Assembly: GCF_000423565.1 (NCBI RefSeq)
Contig: NZ_AUIF01000003.1
Location: 1 to 64,000, forward strand
Direction: 5' to 3'
DNA from: Runella zeae DSM 19591
GTDB lineage: Bacteria > Bacteroidota > Bacteroidia > Cytophagales > Spirosomataceae
DNA: 64,000 bases
Shown here: piece by piece, positions 25,376 through 34,250 of the stretch
How positions within the stretch are numbered: the stretch's first letter is position 1
How the letters are laid out: every line of letters starts with the position of its first letter
Program-made: the position numbers and the translations under genes
Notes under the pieces: generated by a model
Database searches by the model: none
Seen by the model: only the letters and a program-made list of their open reading frames with translations
Told to the model about the DNA's origin: nothing

Positions 25376-26476
25376 ATGAGTTCTAGACAACCTGCATTAT
25401 TACTTCTGGAAGATGGGACAGCCCTTAGAGGGACTGCACTAGGTAAAATTGGCACCATGGGAGGGGAGATTTGCTTTAACACAGGTATGACCGGATATCA
25501 GGAAATCTACACGGATCCTTCATACTTTGGGCAAATCGTCATAAATACTACCTCTCATATCGGAAACTATGGGGTACAGCTAGAAAATGAAGAAGAATCC
25601 AGCTCAATTAAAATTAGCGGAATGGTTTGTAATTCGTTTTCTCAGATTTATTCTCGTAAAACTGCGGATTTTTCTCTTCAAACTTATTTTGAGCGTGCCA
25701 ACATTGTCGGAATCAGTGATGTAGATACTCGTCAGTTGGTTCGTCATGTAAGACAAAAGGGAGTAATGAATGCTATCATTTCATCCGAAATTTTGGATGA
25801 AAAAACATTGCGGGAGCACCTTCGAGATGTTCCTAGTATGGACGGGCTAGAATTGTCATCCATTGTAAGTACAAAAGATGTGTACTTCATGGGTGATGAA
25901 GCTACTGCAAAATATCGGATTGCAGTGATGGATTATGGAATCAAAAAGAGTATCCTCTTAAATTTGGTGCAACGAGGCTGCTTTTGTAAAGTATTTCCCG
26001 CAAAAACATCTTTCGAGGAAGTAATGGCGTTTAATCCAGACGGATTCTTTATCTCCAATGGGCCAGGGGATCCAGCTGCAATGCCGTATGCGGTCGAAAC
26101 CGTAAAACAATTTTTAGATACCAATAAGCCATTGTTTGGTATATGTTTAGGACACCAAATTTTGGGTCTTGCTAGTGGGATTTCTACCTTTAAAATGCAC
26201 CAAGGTCATAGAGGACTCAATCACCCTGTCAAAAATCTTCAAACAGGACTCTCTGAAATCACTTCTCAAAACCACGGTTTTGCGGTAAGTCCAGCTGAAA
26301 TCGAGGCCCACCCTGATGTAGAGGTGACTCATATTAATTTGAACGATAAAACGATAGAAGGAATTCGTCGCAAAGACAAACCAGCGTTTTCGGTACAATA
26401 TCACCCAGAAGCTTCTCCTGGACCTCACGATTCACGTTATTTGTTTGATGATTTTGTGAAGCTGTTTAAGGCCTAA
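25376..26476 (+). CDS. carA: Carbamoyl-phosphate synthase small subunit
   Basis: A 366-residue CarA, the glutaminase subunit feeding ammonia to CarB for pyrimidine and arginine synthesis. The N-terminal half has EICFNTGMTGYQEIYTDPSY. The class I amidotransferase half has the nucleophile Cys257 in LFGICLGHQILGLA and the His/Glu pair in VQYHPEASPGP. Length is normal. carB is not adjacent. It is flanked by terminators on both sides, so it is a single-gene unit. Confidence 0.96.
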   Translation: MSSRQPALLLLEDGTALRGTALGKIGTMGGEICFNTGMTGYQEIYTDPSYFGQIVINTTSHIGNYGVQLENEEESSSIKISGMVCNSFSQIYSRKTADFSLQTYFERANIVGISDVDTRQLVRHVRQKGVMNAIISSEILDEKTLREHLRDVPSMDGLELSSIVSTKDVYFMGDEATAKYRIAVMDYGIKKSILLNLVQRGCFCKVFPAKTSFEEVMAFNPDGFFISNGPGDPAAMPYAVETVKQFLDTNKPLFGICLGHQILGLASGISTFKMHQGHRGLNHPVKNLQTGLSEITSQNHGFAVSPAEIEAHPDVEVTHINLNDKTIEGIRRKDKPAFSVQYHPEASPGPHDSRYLFDDFVKLFKA

Positions 26477-26493
26477 TACTCAAATTGTTTGCT

Positions 26494-26529
26494 AAAAAGC
26501 TCCCTAAATTACATTTGGGGAGCTTTTTG
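26494..26529 (+). terminator. Intrinsic terminator after carA
   Basis: AAAAAGCTCCC (26494-26504) pairs with GGGAGCTTTTT (26518-26528); the stem lies 18 bp after the carA stop and ends in a T run. Confidence 0.88.
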
Positions 26530-26619
26530 TTTGGTAGCTTGGTAAATTTAAGCGCCGAGTTGCTTTTAAAAGAACTTACCGAAGTAACCATAAAAACTTT
26601 CTAAGTTCTTAACTTTCTC

Positions 26620-27543
26620 ATGAAAAATTATCTTTATACACTGTCGATTGTAGTAGCTGCTACATTGGCTATGTTTTATCCCGCTCCTTTTACCCAAATT
26701 GGTGATTTTCAGCTCAAAAGTCTTATTCTTCCTTTGCTTCAAATCATTATGTTTGGAATGGGGACTACTATGAGCCCCAAAGATTTTGAGGCAGTAGTAA
26801 AATCACCCAAGAGTGTATTGATTGGCATTCTATGTCAATTTACAATTATGCCATTGATAGGTTTTTCGTTAGCTACATTGTTTGAATTTCCTGCCGAAAT
26901 AGCAGCGGGTGTTATTTTGATAGGTTGTTCTCCGAGTGGGCTTGCTTCTAATGTAATGGCCTATATTGCAAAGGCCAATGTTGCCCTTTCGTTGACTATT
27001 ACTTCATTAGCAACACTGTTAGCGCCAGTGCTTACGCCTTTATTAATGAAGCTTCTAGGAGGAGCATTTATTGAGGTTGATTTCTTCAAAATGATGATTG
27101 AAATTTTGAAGATTATTATTTTACCAATTGGGCTTGGTTTATTAGTCAATCGCTTATTTAGACATCAAGCCGATTTTTTAAATAAATATATGCCTTTGGT
27201 TTCAATGGCAGGAATTGCGCTTATTATTTGTATTATCACGGCCGCAGGGCGTGAGAGTTTATTGAAAGTTGGAGGAGTGTTGGTGATATGTACTCTCATT
27301 CATAACTTATGTGGCTACTTGCTAGGATATTGGAGTAGTAAACTTCTAAAACTACCCGAACAAGACTGTAGAACAGTAGCTATTGAGGTAGGATTACAAA
27401 ATGGGGGGTTAGCTTCAGGTATTGCCTTGCAAATGGGTAAAGTAGCTACTGTGGGGTTGGCACCTGCTCTTTTTGGCCCAATAATGAACATTACCGGCTC
27501 TTTGCTAGCAAGCTGGTGGAGTAAAAAAACGCCTAAAGATTAA
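26620..27543 (+). CDS. Bile acid:sodium symporter (BASS) family transporter
   Basis: A 307-residue, highly hydrophobic inner-membrane protein. FGMGTTMSPKDFEAVVKSPK, VILIGCSPSGLASNVMAYIA and VEVGLQNGGLASGIALQMG are the conserved blocks of the BASS (SBF) family of Na+-coupled organic anion carriers. Nine to ten hydrophobic helices are visible. In bacteria, BASS carriers move substrates such as pantoate or pyruvate; none can be assigned here. An SDR gene follows after 51 bp on the same strand. Confidence 0.86.
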   Translation: MKNYLYTLSIVVAATLAMFYPAPFTQIGDFQLKSLILPLLQIIMFGMGTTMSPKDFEAVVKSPKSVLIGILCQFTIMPLIGFSLATLFEFPAEIAAGVILIGCSPSGLASNVMAYIAKANVALSLTITSLATLLAPVLTPLLMKLLGGAFIEVDFFKMMIEILKIIILPIGLGLLVNRLFRHQADFLNKYMPLVSMAGIALIICIITAAGRESLLKVGGVLVICTLIHNLCGYLLGYWSSKLLKLPEQDCRTVAIEVGLQNGGLASGIALQMGKVATVGLAPALFGPIMNITGSLLASWWSKKTPKD

Positions 27544-27594
27544 GTCTCTCCTTATATTCTAGTAGCTTAGAATAAAACTACCAAACAACGCATA

Positions 27595-28365
27595 ATGTAC
27601 ACACAGTTTATTTTTAGTAATCAAGTTGCTATCGTAACAGGGGCGGGTCAAGGGATTGGATTGGAGATTGTCAAACAATTAGTAGCACAAGGGGCATCGG
27701 TTGTTCTGAACGACTTGGATACACATCTTACTCAAGAGGCCGTTAAACTCATAAACCACGAAAGATGCATAGGAATGCCTGGAAATGCCGCAGATGTGGA
27801 TTTTGTGCGGATTATGGTCAACAGAGCCGTAGAAGTATTTGGTCAACTCAATATCATAATCGCTAACGCAGGTATCACTACTTTTGGGGACTTTTTTGAA
27901 TATCAACCAGAATCTCTACAAAAACTATTAGATTTGAATTTGAGGGGGAGTTTCTTTTTAACTCAGGCGGGAGCTATTCAAATGAGAAAGCAAGCTTCTG
28001 GGGGAAGAGTGCTGCTAATGTCGTCTGTAACGGGTCACCAAGCTCACAAATACCTAGCCGCCTACGGAATGACGAAAGCAGCTCTCGAAATGCTTGCTAA
28101 AAGCCTTGTAATTGAACTTTCACCATTCAAAATCACCATAAACACAGTTGCGCCTGGTGCAACTATGACGGAGCGTACTGCCGAAGATCCTAATTATAAC
28201 GATACTTGGGGAAAAATTACACCGCTAGGTACTCCCGCGACCGTTCAAGATATTGCTCATGCGGCATTATTTTTAGTATCTCCTTTGGCGGGGCATATCA
28301 CGGGGCAATCGTTGGTAGTAGACGGGGGATGGACTGCCGTAAGTCCTTCTCCTTATGCAGATTGA
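27595..28365 (+). CDS. SDR family oxidoreductase
   Basis: A 256-residue classical short-chain dehydrogenase/reductase. The NAD(P)-binding TGAGQGIG is at residues 15-22, NAG at 91-93, the catalytic Ser at 143/144 and the YxxxK pair Tyr157/Lys161 in AAYGMTKAAL. The C-terminal ITGQSLVVDGGWTA is typical of FabG-like and glucose-dehydrogenase-like members. It is probably co-transcribed with the upstream BASS transporter and the downstream LysE exporter (27 bp). The substrate is unknown; linkage to two transporters suggests a small carboxylate or sugar acid (inference). Confidence 0.88.
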   Translation: MYTQFIFSNQVAIVTGAGQGIGLEIVKQLVAQGASVVLNDLDTHLTQEAVKLINHERCIGMPGNAADVDFVRIMVNRAVEVFGQLNIIIANAGITTFGDFFEYQPESLQKLLDLNLRGSFFLTQAGAIQMRKQASGGRVLLMSSVTGHQAHKYLAAYGMTKAALEMLAKSLVIELSPFKITINTVAPGATMTERTAEDPNYNDTWGKITPLGTPATVQDIAHAALFLVSPLAGHITGQSLVVDGGWTAVSPSPYAD

Positions 28366-28392
28366 CATCCTGATAGCAATTGTTAGGCTTTT

Positions 28393-29022
28393 ATGGAAAA
28401 ACCTGCTCTGATTTTTTTCGTAGTCTCAGTTATTAGTTTTGTCGGCTCACTACAACTTGGGCCAGTCAATATGTCTGTGATACAAACCGTACTCCGGCAA
28501 CACCTCAAAGCAGGAATATGGGTGGCAATAGGAGGGTGTTTACCAGAAATGATGTATGCGGCAGCAGCGGTGTGGTTTGGAATGTGGTTCAATACACATC
28601 CACGGGTTTTGTATTATTTAGAATGGTTAGCTATCCCCATTTTGATTTTAATGGGAATTTTAATGCTACGAAAACCTAATAATCCTTCTCAAGCTCCTTC
28701 GTCTAGTCTTGTCAATCAATCTCTTATTTTGAAGGGGTTTTTGGTAGGTGTGCTCAATCCCCAACTTTTTCCTTATTGGCTTGTTGTATTGTTACAATTT
28801 CAGGGCTATTCGTGGCTTCATATCCAGCACTTTAGCGAACAGTTTTCTTTTGTGTTAGGAACCGCTTTTGGCGCTTTGGGGCTATTGGTAGGGGTAGCAT
28901 ATCTAACTAGCCGTTTTCGAGAAGCAATCTTAGCTAAGCTAGCCAATATCAATCCTAATCAAATTTTAGGATGGTTTTTTATTGGCTTAGGGATGCTCCA
29001 GCTATTGAAGAAGATATCATAA
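28393..29022 (+). CDS. LysE/RhtB family exporter
   Basis: A 209-residue inner-membrane protein with six predicted helices, typical of LysE-family amino-acid exporters. The N-terminal SLQLGPVNMSVIQTVLRQHL contains the family's conserved GP motif, and ILKGFLVGVLNPQLFPYWL matches the central NP region. It is the last gene of a three-gene set and ends inside the hairpin that terminates rpmE2 from the other side. Confidence 0.82.
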   Translation: MEKPALIFFVVSVISFVGSLQLGPVNMSVIQTVLRQHLKAGIWVAIGGCLPEMMYAAAAVWFGMWFNTHPRVLYYLEWLAIPILILMGILMLRKPNNPSQAPSSSLVNQSLILKGFLVGVLNPQLFPYWLVVLLQFQGYSWLHIQHFSEQFSFVLGTAFGALGLLVGVAYLTSRFREAILAKLANINPNQILGWFFIGLGMLQLLKKIS

Positions 29023-29058
29023 AAAAAGGGAAAGATTACTTAAAGCAATCTTTCCCTT
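29021..29058 (-). terminator. Terminator of rpmE2
   Basis: AAGGGAAAGATT (29026-29037) pairs perfectly with AATCTTTCCCTT (29047-29058). Read on the minus strand, the stem is followed by a T run (29027-29021). It lies 22 bp beyond the rpmE2 stop. Confidence 0.85.
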
Positions 29059-29080
29059 GTGACGAAAAACCAAAAGCTGA

Positions 29081-29323
29081 TTATTTCTTTCCGTATTTTT
29101 TGAAGAATTTATCAACGCGCCCAGTCGTATCAAGCAAGGTGTTTTTGCCTGTATAGAATGGGTGAGATTGTGAAGTTACCTCAGCCTTGAACACAGGATA
29201 GGTTTTGCCTTCAAACTCAATAGTTTCTTTGGTAGGAGCACAAGAACGAGTCACAAACTTATCATCTGTGGCTAAGTCCCAAAATACTACCTCTCTGTAA
29301 TCTGGATGAATGCCTTTTTTCAT
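29081..29323 (-). CDS. rpmE2: 50S ribosomal protein L31 type B
   Basis: An 80-residue L31[21 protein letters not shown] and the C-terminal [32 protein letters not shown] identify it. It lacks the CxxC zinc motif of type A (one lone Cys), so it is the zinc-independent form. The frame is open further upstream to 29464, but a TATCTTTG -7 box on the minus strand (29371-29378) lies inside that extension, so the ATG at 29323 is chosen. Confidence 0.95.
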   Translation of the reverse strand: MKKGIHPDYREVVFWDLATDDKFVTRSCAPTKETIEFEGKTYPVFKAEVTSQSHPFYTGKNTLLDTTGRVDKFFKKYGKK

Positions 29324-29637
29324 TTCTGTATCTACTATAATATTATGATGCTTGTTTCTAAAACGGGATGCAAAGATAGTAACTTTTTGAAAATCAAAAA
29401 AATATCTTACAAAAAGAAGTTGAAAGTTTGGTTTTTGATAGAAAAATAAACACCTCACTTTCAATGAATTGAGATAATTGAAGATTGCAATGGAGAGAGA
29501 GACCTCACTCCTCCTTACAAAGACAATTAGTCAAATCAAAGTATCAATAGATGGCCTATCAAGGCCTGTAAGAGCAAAATATTGTAAAATCTTTAAATAA
29601 AAGAAATGACGCTAACCTACTAAAGTTTTAAAAGTAG
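29324..29637. other. Intergenic region between rpmE2 and the GT2 gene
   Basis: About 310 bp that separate divergent genes. Seen: the minus-strand TATCTTTG -7 box at 29371-29378 (candidate rpmE2 promoter; a TTTG lies 16 nt further upstream, shorter than ideal). I see no ORF, tRNA or conserved RNA structure in the remainder. Confidence 0.6.
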
Positions 29638-29669
29638 TTGGGAATCATAGCTTAAGAACATTACTTTTG
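29638..29669 (+). promoter_or_regulatory. Promoter of the GT2 glycosyltransferase gene
   Basis: TTG at 29638-29640, 21-nt spacer, TACTTTTG at 29662-29669 (perfect TAnnTTTG). It overlaps the first codons of the longest reading frame (ATG 29667) and therefore favours the ATG at 29712. Confidence 0.65.
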
Positions 29670-29711
29670 CGGCTTCATAAGTCAATTATTAAGCATTACG
29701 AAGCCCTAAAA

Positions 29712-30455
29712 ATGTACAAAGGCAAAAAAGTAATTGTTGTGATGCCCGCTTACAAGGCATCCCTTACCTTGGAAAAAACTTACCAAGAGATTCCATTTGA
29801 TTTGGTAGATGAAGTGATTCTAGTCGACGATGCAAGTCCCGACAATACCGTAGATGTAGCTAAAAAACTCGGGATAAGACATGTAATCCGACACGAAAAA
29901 AATAAAGGCTACGGTGGTAATCAAAAAACTTGCTACACCAAAGCATTAGAACTGGGCGGTGATATTGTGATTATGCTTCATCCTGATTATCAGTACACTC
30001 CCCTGCTCCTGACGGCTATGATTTCAATCATCGGTAATGATTTATATCAGGTCGTATTTGGTTCACGAATTTTAGGAAAAGGCGCTCTCAAGGGAGGTAT
30101 GCCTATGTACAAATACATCGCAAATCGTTTTCTGACGTTTGCCCAAAACTTATTAATGAACCAAAAATTGTCTGAATACCACACTGGCTATCGAGCATTT
30201 TCGGGGGAAGTACTCAAAAATGTCCCTTTTCATAAATGTGATGATGATTTTGTGTTTGATAATGAGATGATTGCCCAAATATTCTGGGCAGGATATGAGA
30301 TAGCTGAAGTAACGTGCCCTACCAAATACTTCGATGAGGCTTCCTCTATCAATTTTCAAAGAAGTATGAAATACGGATTAGGGGTATTGAGAGTTTCGGG
30401 CCGATATTGTTTAGCTAAATTGGGTCTTTGGAAATGGGCGATACTGAGTAAATAA
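29712..30455 (+). CDS. Glycosyltransferase family 2
   Basis: A 247-residue GT-A fold glycosyltransferase. MYKGKKVIVVMPAYKASLTL, then EVILVDDASPDNTVDVA (nucleotide-binding Asp pair) and IVIMLHPDYQYTP (metal-binding acidic motif) define it, and YHTGYRAFSGEVL resembles the acceptor region of polyprenyl-phosphate glycosyltransferases. The longer frame from 29667 is rejected because the promoter -7 box covers it. No clear C-terminal membrane helices are visible, so it is cytoplasmic or peripheral. Probable role: transfer of a sugar from a nucleotide sugar to a lipid carrier or glycan; the donor is unknown. Confidence 0.85.
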   Translation: MYKGKKVIVVMPAYKASLTLEKTYQEIPFDLVDEVILVDDASPDNTVDVAKKLGIRHVIRHEKNKGYGGNQKTCYTKALELGGDIVIMLHPDYQYTPLLLTAMISIIGNDLYQVVFGSRILGKGALKGGMPMYKYIANRFLTFAQNLLMNQKLSEYHTGYRAFSGEVLKNVPFHKCDDDFVFDNEMIAQIFWAGYEIAEVTCPTKYFDEASSINFQRSMKYGLGVLRVSGRYCLAKLGLWKWAILSK

Positions 30456-30478
30456 AAAAAGTCCAGAATAAACTGGAC
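30454..30478 (-). terminator. Terminator between convergent GT2 and redoxin genes
   Basis: GTCCAG (30461-30466) pairs with CTGGAC (30473-30478) and, on the minus strand, is followed by seven T residues (30460-30454). On the plus strand the flank is also T-rich (CTTTCTTCTT), so it may serve both genes. Confidence 0.75.
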
Positions 30479-30526
30479 CTTTCTTCTTACTGTCGACTGT
30501 AAAAATAAAAGACAACCAAACTGCAT

Positions 30527-31168
30527 TTAAGCATCTTTCCACCCAATCGCGCAGCCAACGGCTTTGGTTTGGGTTACTACCACGGGCTTACCCGCTAGGA
30601 TATTATTAACTGCATCCTCCACGTAGCGTTTTGTAACGCTCGTGGGGTCTTGATAATTGTCGTCGATTGTACCAATATATTGTACTGTAAATTTACTTCC
30701 TTCATTTTTTAAAACAAATACATGTGGCGTACGAGTTGCGCCAAATGCCTTTGCTACGGCTTGAGTTATGTCTTGTAAATATGGGAAAGAATATCTTTTT
30801 TCGCTAGCTCTTTTCTTCATATTATCAAAAGAATCTTCTTCATAATCTGAAGCGTCGTTGGAGTTTATGGCAATCACTGGAAATTGAAGAGATGCATACT
30901 TTTTATCTAGTCCTATGATTCTTTCTTCATAAGCTTTTGCAAATGGGCAATGATTGGTCGTAAATACCACAATGACCCCTTTTTTATCTTTATAATCAGC
31001 CAGACTTACGGAGTTTCCTCCCACATTTTGCAGCGTAAAATTAGCAACAGTGGCCCCGATACCATAGCCATTAGGAGAGGCTTGGGCGAGTTGTGAACGA
31101 AAAAATAAAGTAGTAGCCATGCCTAATGCCAAAATAGCTACTAATGCCAGCCAAAACTTATTTTTCAT
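30527..31168 (-). CDS. Periplasmic redoxin / peroxiredoxin-like protein
   Basis: A 213-residue thioredoxin-fold protein of the AhpC/TSA-redoxin type. An N-terminal hydrophobic segment (FWLALVAILALGMATTLFF) anchors or exports it. The putative peroxidatic Cys74 is in VVFTTNHCPFAKAY, and a second Cys206 near the C-terminus (KAVGCAIGW) could resolve it. A longer start at 31216 overlaps the upstream gene's stop, so the ATG at 31168 before the hydrophobic helix is preferred. It is 44 bp downstream of a TlpA-like gene on the same strand. A role in periplasmic thiol or peroxide reduction is inferred. Confidence 0.83.
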   Translation of the reverse strand: MKNKFWLALVAILALGMATTLFFRSQLAQASPNGYGIGATVANFTLQNVGGNSVSLADYKDKKGVIVVFTTNHCPFAKAYEERIIGLDKKYASLQFPVIAINSNDASDYEEDSFDNMKKRASEKRYSFPYLQDITQAVAKAFGATRTPHVFVLKNEGSKFTVQYIGTIDDNYQDPTSVTKRYVEDAVNNILAGKPVVVTQTKAVGCAIGWKDA

Positions 31169-31212
31169 GATATTTAGATGATTTGAAATTTTGATAAATA
31201 TTTTATGAAAAG

Positions 31213-31698
31213 TCACAGAAAATCAGAGAGTTCTTTCACCAAACGGTCATAATCTAATTTTTGTTCAAAAAATACTTTCTTCTTTTTTGAGTTATTAATA
31301 ATTAGAGTGGCAGGAATGGCTCCTGACCAAGTTGAATCTATTTTATCAATCCATTCATTGGCGTCAGGTTCATTCAAAAGCCACACTTTTGTACTAAGAT
31401 TGCGCTGATTTACAAATGGTATGACCCTCGTATTCAAGTCTTTCACAAAATCCATGCTAATCAATACTACTTTTACATTTTTGTTTTTATATTTTTTGTG
31501 AACTTCTTCAAAAAAAGGAAGTTCACTGATACAAGGTTTACACCAAGTTGCCCAAAAGTTTAACACATACGTAGTATCGGAAGAGGTCGTCAAAACTTCT
31601 TGTACTTCCGGCCATTTGATGACGTTTACTTGTTGGCAATTGGCCTCAAAGTGGTTAAACAACAACCCCAAACCTAAAAGAGCAATGATCTTTCTCAT
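31213..31698 (-). CDS. TlpA/ResA-like thiol-disulfide oxidoreductase
   Basis: A 161-residue secreted thioredoxin. The signal peptide is KIIALLGLGLLFNHFEANCQ, and the active site is Cys53/Cys56 in LNFWATWCKPCISELP. The later cis-Pro region GAIPATLIINN is intact. It is transcribed together with the redoxin gene downstream, so the two may act as a reductant-peroxidase pair in the periplasm (inference). It is divergent from the biotin carboxylase gene. Confidence 0.87.
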   Translation of the reverse strand: MRKIIALLGLGLLFNHFEANCQQVNVIKWPEVQEVLTTSSDTTYVLNFWATWCKPCISELPFFEEVHKKYKNKNVKVVLISMDFVKDLNTRVIPFVNQRNLSTKVWLLNEPDANEWIDKIDSTWSGAIPATLIINNSKKKKVFFEQKLDYDRLVKELSDFL

Positions 31699-31778
31699 CT
31701 AACTATATTGTTTTACCAACATAAATTTAATGTAATAAACGATAAGTTGTAACTTTCGGTGTCTTTTATCATAAAAAC

Positions 31779-33284
31779 ATGGCCACTATCAAAAAACTTC
31801 TGGTCGCCAATCGGGGCGAAATCGCGCTACGGGTGATGCGTACTGCTCGTGAAATGGGAATTCAAACGGTAGCAGTTTATAGTGAAGCTGACCGCGAGGC
31901 ATTGCATGTACGATATGCCGATGAATCAGTATGTATCGGGGCTGCTGCTTCGTCTGAGTCATATCTAAGAGGGGATAAAATCATCGAAGTATGTAAAACC
32001 CTTAATGTAGATGCAATCCATCCAGGCTATGGGTTTTTATCAGAAAATGCCAAGTTTTCGCAAATGGTAAAAGACGCAGGTATTCTTTTTGTGGGGCCGT
32101 CTGCCCACAGTATCGAAATCATGGGCGATAAGCTTTCTGCCAAAAGAGCGGCAGCCAAGTACAATATTCCGATGGTACCCGGTACACCAGATGCCGTAAC
32201 AGACAGAACAGAAGCCAAAAAAATAGCATCTGATATTGGGTATCCTGTGTTGATTAAAGCAAGTGCTGGAGGGGGAGGCAAGGGCATGCGAATTGTAGAA
32301 AATGAAGAAGAATTTGATGAACAAATGGAACGTGCCGTAAGCGAAGCTATTTCAGCTTTTGGAGACGGGGCAGTGTTTGTTGAAAAATACGTGGCTTCTC
32401 CTCGGCATGTCGAGATACAAGTCTTGGGAGATAAGCATGGCAACATCATTCATTTGTTTGAAAGAGAGTGCTCGGTACAGCGGAGGCATCAAAAAGTTGT
32501 GGAAGAAGCCCCTTCTTCTTGTCTTACGCCCGAAATCAGACAGGCAATGGGGCAATGTGCCGTAGATGTAGCACGCTCATGCGGATATTATGGTGCCGGA
32601 ACAGTTGAATTTATCGTAGATGATAAACTCAATTTTTATTTTCTCGAAATGAATACACGTCTGCAAGTAGAGCACCCCGTAACCGAAATGATTACAGGCG
32701 TGGATCTAGTTCGTCAGATGATTTATATAGCCGAAGGGCGTCCATTAGAAATCAAGCAAGAAGATTTGAAAATTAATGGACATGCCATGGAAATAAGGGT
32801 ATATGCCGAAGACCCTACTAATAATTTCTTGCCTGACGTCGGTACATTACAAACCTACGTGCGTCCTCAAGGCAATGGTGTGAGAGTAGATGATGGATTT
32901 GAGCAAGGAATGGCTATCCCGATTTATTATGACCCTATGATTGCAAAACTCATCTCTTACGCTTCTACTCGCGAAGAAGCGATTGAAAAAATGATAAGGG
33001 CGATTGACGAATACCAGATTAGTGGCGTCCAGACTACCCTTGATTTTTGCCGATTTGTGATGGAGCATGACGCCTTCCGTTCGGGCAATTTTGACACACA
33101 TTTTGTCAAATATTATTTTACACCTGAAGTATTACGTAAATCTGTAAACTCAGAAGAAGCCCAAATAGCGGCCGCATTGGTTGGGTATTTACTCCATCAA
33201 GCTCAGCAATCAAACCAAGCAGCGGCTGTCAATACTGCTGTAGTCAAAAGCAATTGGAAAACTAAGCGGGCTAATTGGAAATGA
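31779..33284 (+). CDS. Biotin carboxylase subunit (acetyl/propionyl-CoA carboxylase type)
   Basis: A 501-residue biotin carboxylase that carboxylates the biotin of a carrier protein using ATP and bicarbonate. The Gly-rich ATP-grasp loop is at residues 161-170 (ASAGGGGKGM), ECSVQRRHQKV at 230-240 carries the catalytic Cys/Lys/Arg region, and EMNTRLQVEHPVTE at 290-303 carries the metal ligand Glu290 and Arg294. It is ~50 residues longer than E. coli AccC, ending in FDTHFVKYYF and a tail, as in acyl-CoA carboxylase alpha subunits. No biotin carrier or carboxyltransferase gene lies next to it, so accC versus pccA cannot be decided. Confidence 0.92.
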   Translation: MATIKKLLVANRGEIALRVMRTAREMGIQTVAVYSEADREALHVRYADESVCIGAAASSESYLRGDKIIEVCKTLNVDAIHPGYGFLSENAKFSQMVKDAGILFVGPSAHSIEIMGDKLSAKRAAAKYNIPMVPGTPDAVTDRTEAKKIASDIGYPVLIKASAGGGGKGMRIVENEEEFDEQMERAVSEAISAFGDGAVFVEKYVASPRHVEIQVLGDKHGNIIHLFERECSVQRRHQKVVEEAPSSCLTPEIRQAMGQCAVDVARSCGYYGAGTVEFIVDDKLNFYFLEMNTRLQVEHPVTEMITGVDLVRQMIYIAEGRPLEIKQEDLKINGHAMEIRVYAEDPTNNFLPDVGTLQTYVRPQGNGVRVDDGFEQGMAIPIYYDPMIAKLISYASTREEAIEKMIRAIDEYQISGVQTTLDFCRFVMEHDAFRSGNFDTHFVKYYFTPEVLRKSVNSEEAQIAAALVGYLLHQAQQSNQAAAVNTAVVKSNWKTKRANWK

Positions 33285-33288
33285 TATT

Positions 33289-33702
33289 CTAAAAAGCATG
33301 TAGGACGATTCCTAAAAGGGTCATTAAAAAATAGGGAACTAAACCAGCGGCTCCAGCATAGTCTTGAGCCATGCGCTGACCAAAAAATAAACAAGTAATA
33401 GAAATCCCACCGATACTTAATCCATAAGCGGATATTGTAAGCCCCCACGAACTGCCAAGCAATATCAAAAGTGTGCCGCTCAGTGAAATAAGTCCAGCGG
33501 AGGTTTCAAGAAATGTAATAACAGGCATCAGCAAACCCACGGTAGGAGCCAAAGGAGATTTTTTGAAATGCTCTTTGAAGTAGTCCAAATTGCCTTGATA
33601 ATGAAAGACTTTATCGAGCCCAGATTGGGTAAAAAGAATACCATTGAAAGCAGTAACAAGCAGCTTGGCAAGCGTAAGTACTGAAAATCCAAAAATTTCC
33701 AT
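33289..33702 (-). CDS. DoxX family membrane protein
   Basis: A 137-residue protein with four hydrophobic helices. FNGILFTQSGLDKVFHYQGN near the N-terminus and the following helices match the DoxX/SURF4-like family of small inner-membrane proteins, some of which take part in quinone or sulfur redox chemistry. Its stop lies 5 bp from that of the biotin carboxylase gene (convergent). It is divergent from the small His-rich gene at 33822. Function is unknown. Confidence 0.75.
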   Translation of the reverse strand: MEIFGFSVLTLAKLLVTAFNGILFTQSGLDKVFHYQGNLDYFKEHFKKSPLAPTVGLLMPVITFLETSAGLISLSGTLLILLGSSWGLTISAYGLSIGGISITCLFFGQRMAQDYAGAAGLVPYFLMTLLGIVLHAF

Positions 33703-33821
33703 GTAAAATGATTTAATGGTTTTAGGTTCTTCACAAATTTCGTAGTTTTTGGTAATTATTTTGTAACCATAAACTTTTTCTCAAAGAACATAGTTAAATT
33801 TACGAAATAATGTACCAATAA

Positions 33822-34205
33822 ATGCTTCTCAGCCAACGCATACGACAATCAATAGCTCAAGGCTTCTTGGTAGTTTTTACCTTGATGCTTTTGAATGGTA
33901 TTGTATTTAGGCATGCGCACAAGCTTTCGAGCGGAAAAGTCATTACCCACGCTCACCCTTATAAAAAAGCGGGTCAATCCAATTCGCCTTTTCAGCCAAA
34001 CGATCACACCTCCAATGAGCTGTTTTTGTTAGATTCGTTTAGCAATGCATCATTTGTGGGGTTGACATTGTCGGTGGCATTGGCAGCCGTAAAAATTATA
34101 CAAGTATTTTTCCCAAGTTTTAATTCATACTACCTATTAACGGCCTATCGTACGCCTTTCTTTGGCAACTTCTCTCTTCGCGGGCCTCCTGTGCTTTTTT
34201 GTTAA
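33822..34205 (+). CDS. Small histidine-rich membrane protein, unknown function
   Basis: A 127-residue protein that I cannot place in a named family. An N-terminal hydrophobic helix (residues ~13-29) is followed by a His cluster: FRHAHKLSSGKVITHAHPYK (His31, 33, 43, 45). A second hydrophobic segment lies at ~77-97, and the C-terminus ends SLRGPPVLFC. The HAH...HAHP pattern suggests metal ion binding at the membrane face. It is upstream of and co-oriented with the TonB receptor (138 bp), so a role in the same uptake system is inferred, not shown. It has no stop/start overlap with neighbours. Confidence 0.7.
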   Translation: MLLSQRIRQSIAQGFLVVFTLMLLNGIVFRHAHKLSSGKVITHAHPYKKAGQSNSPFQPNDHTSNELFLLDSFSNASFVGLTLSVALAAVKIIQVFFPSFNSYYLLTAYRTPFFGNFSLRGPPVLFC

Positions 34206-34250
34206 TTGTTTGCCGTTTTTAATCAATCAATTTTAGGTCTAAAAAAGCGT

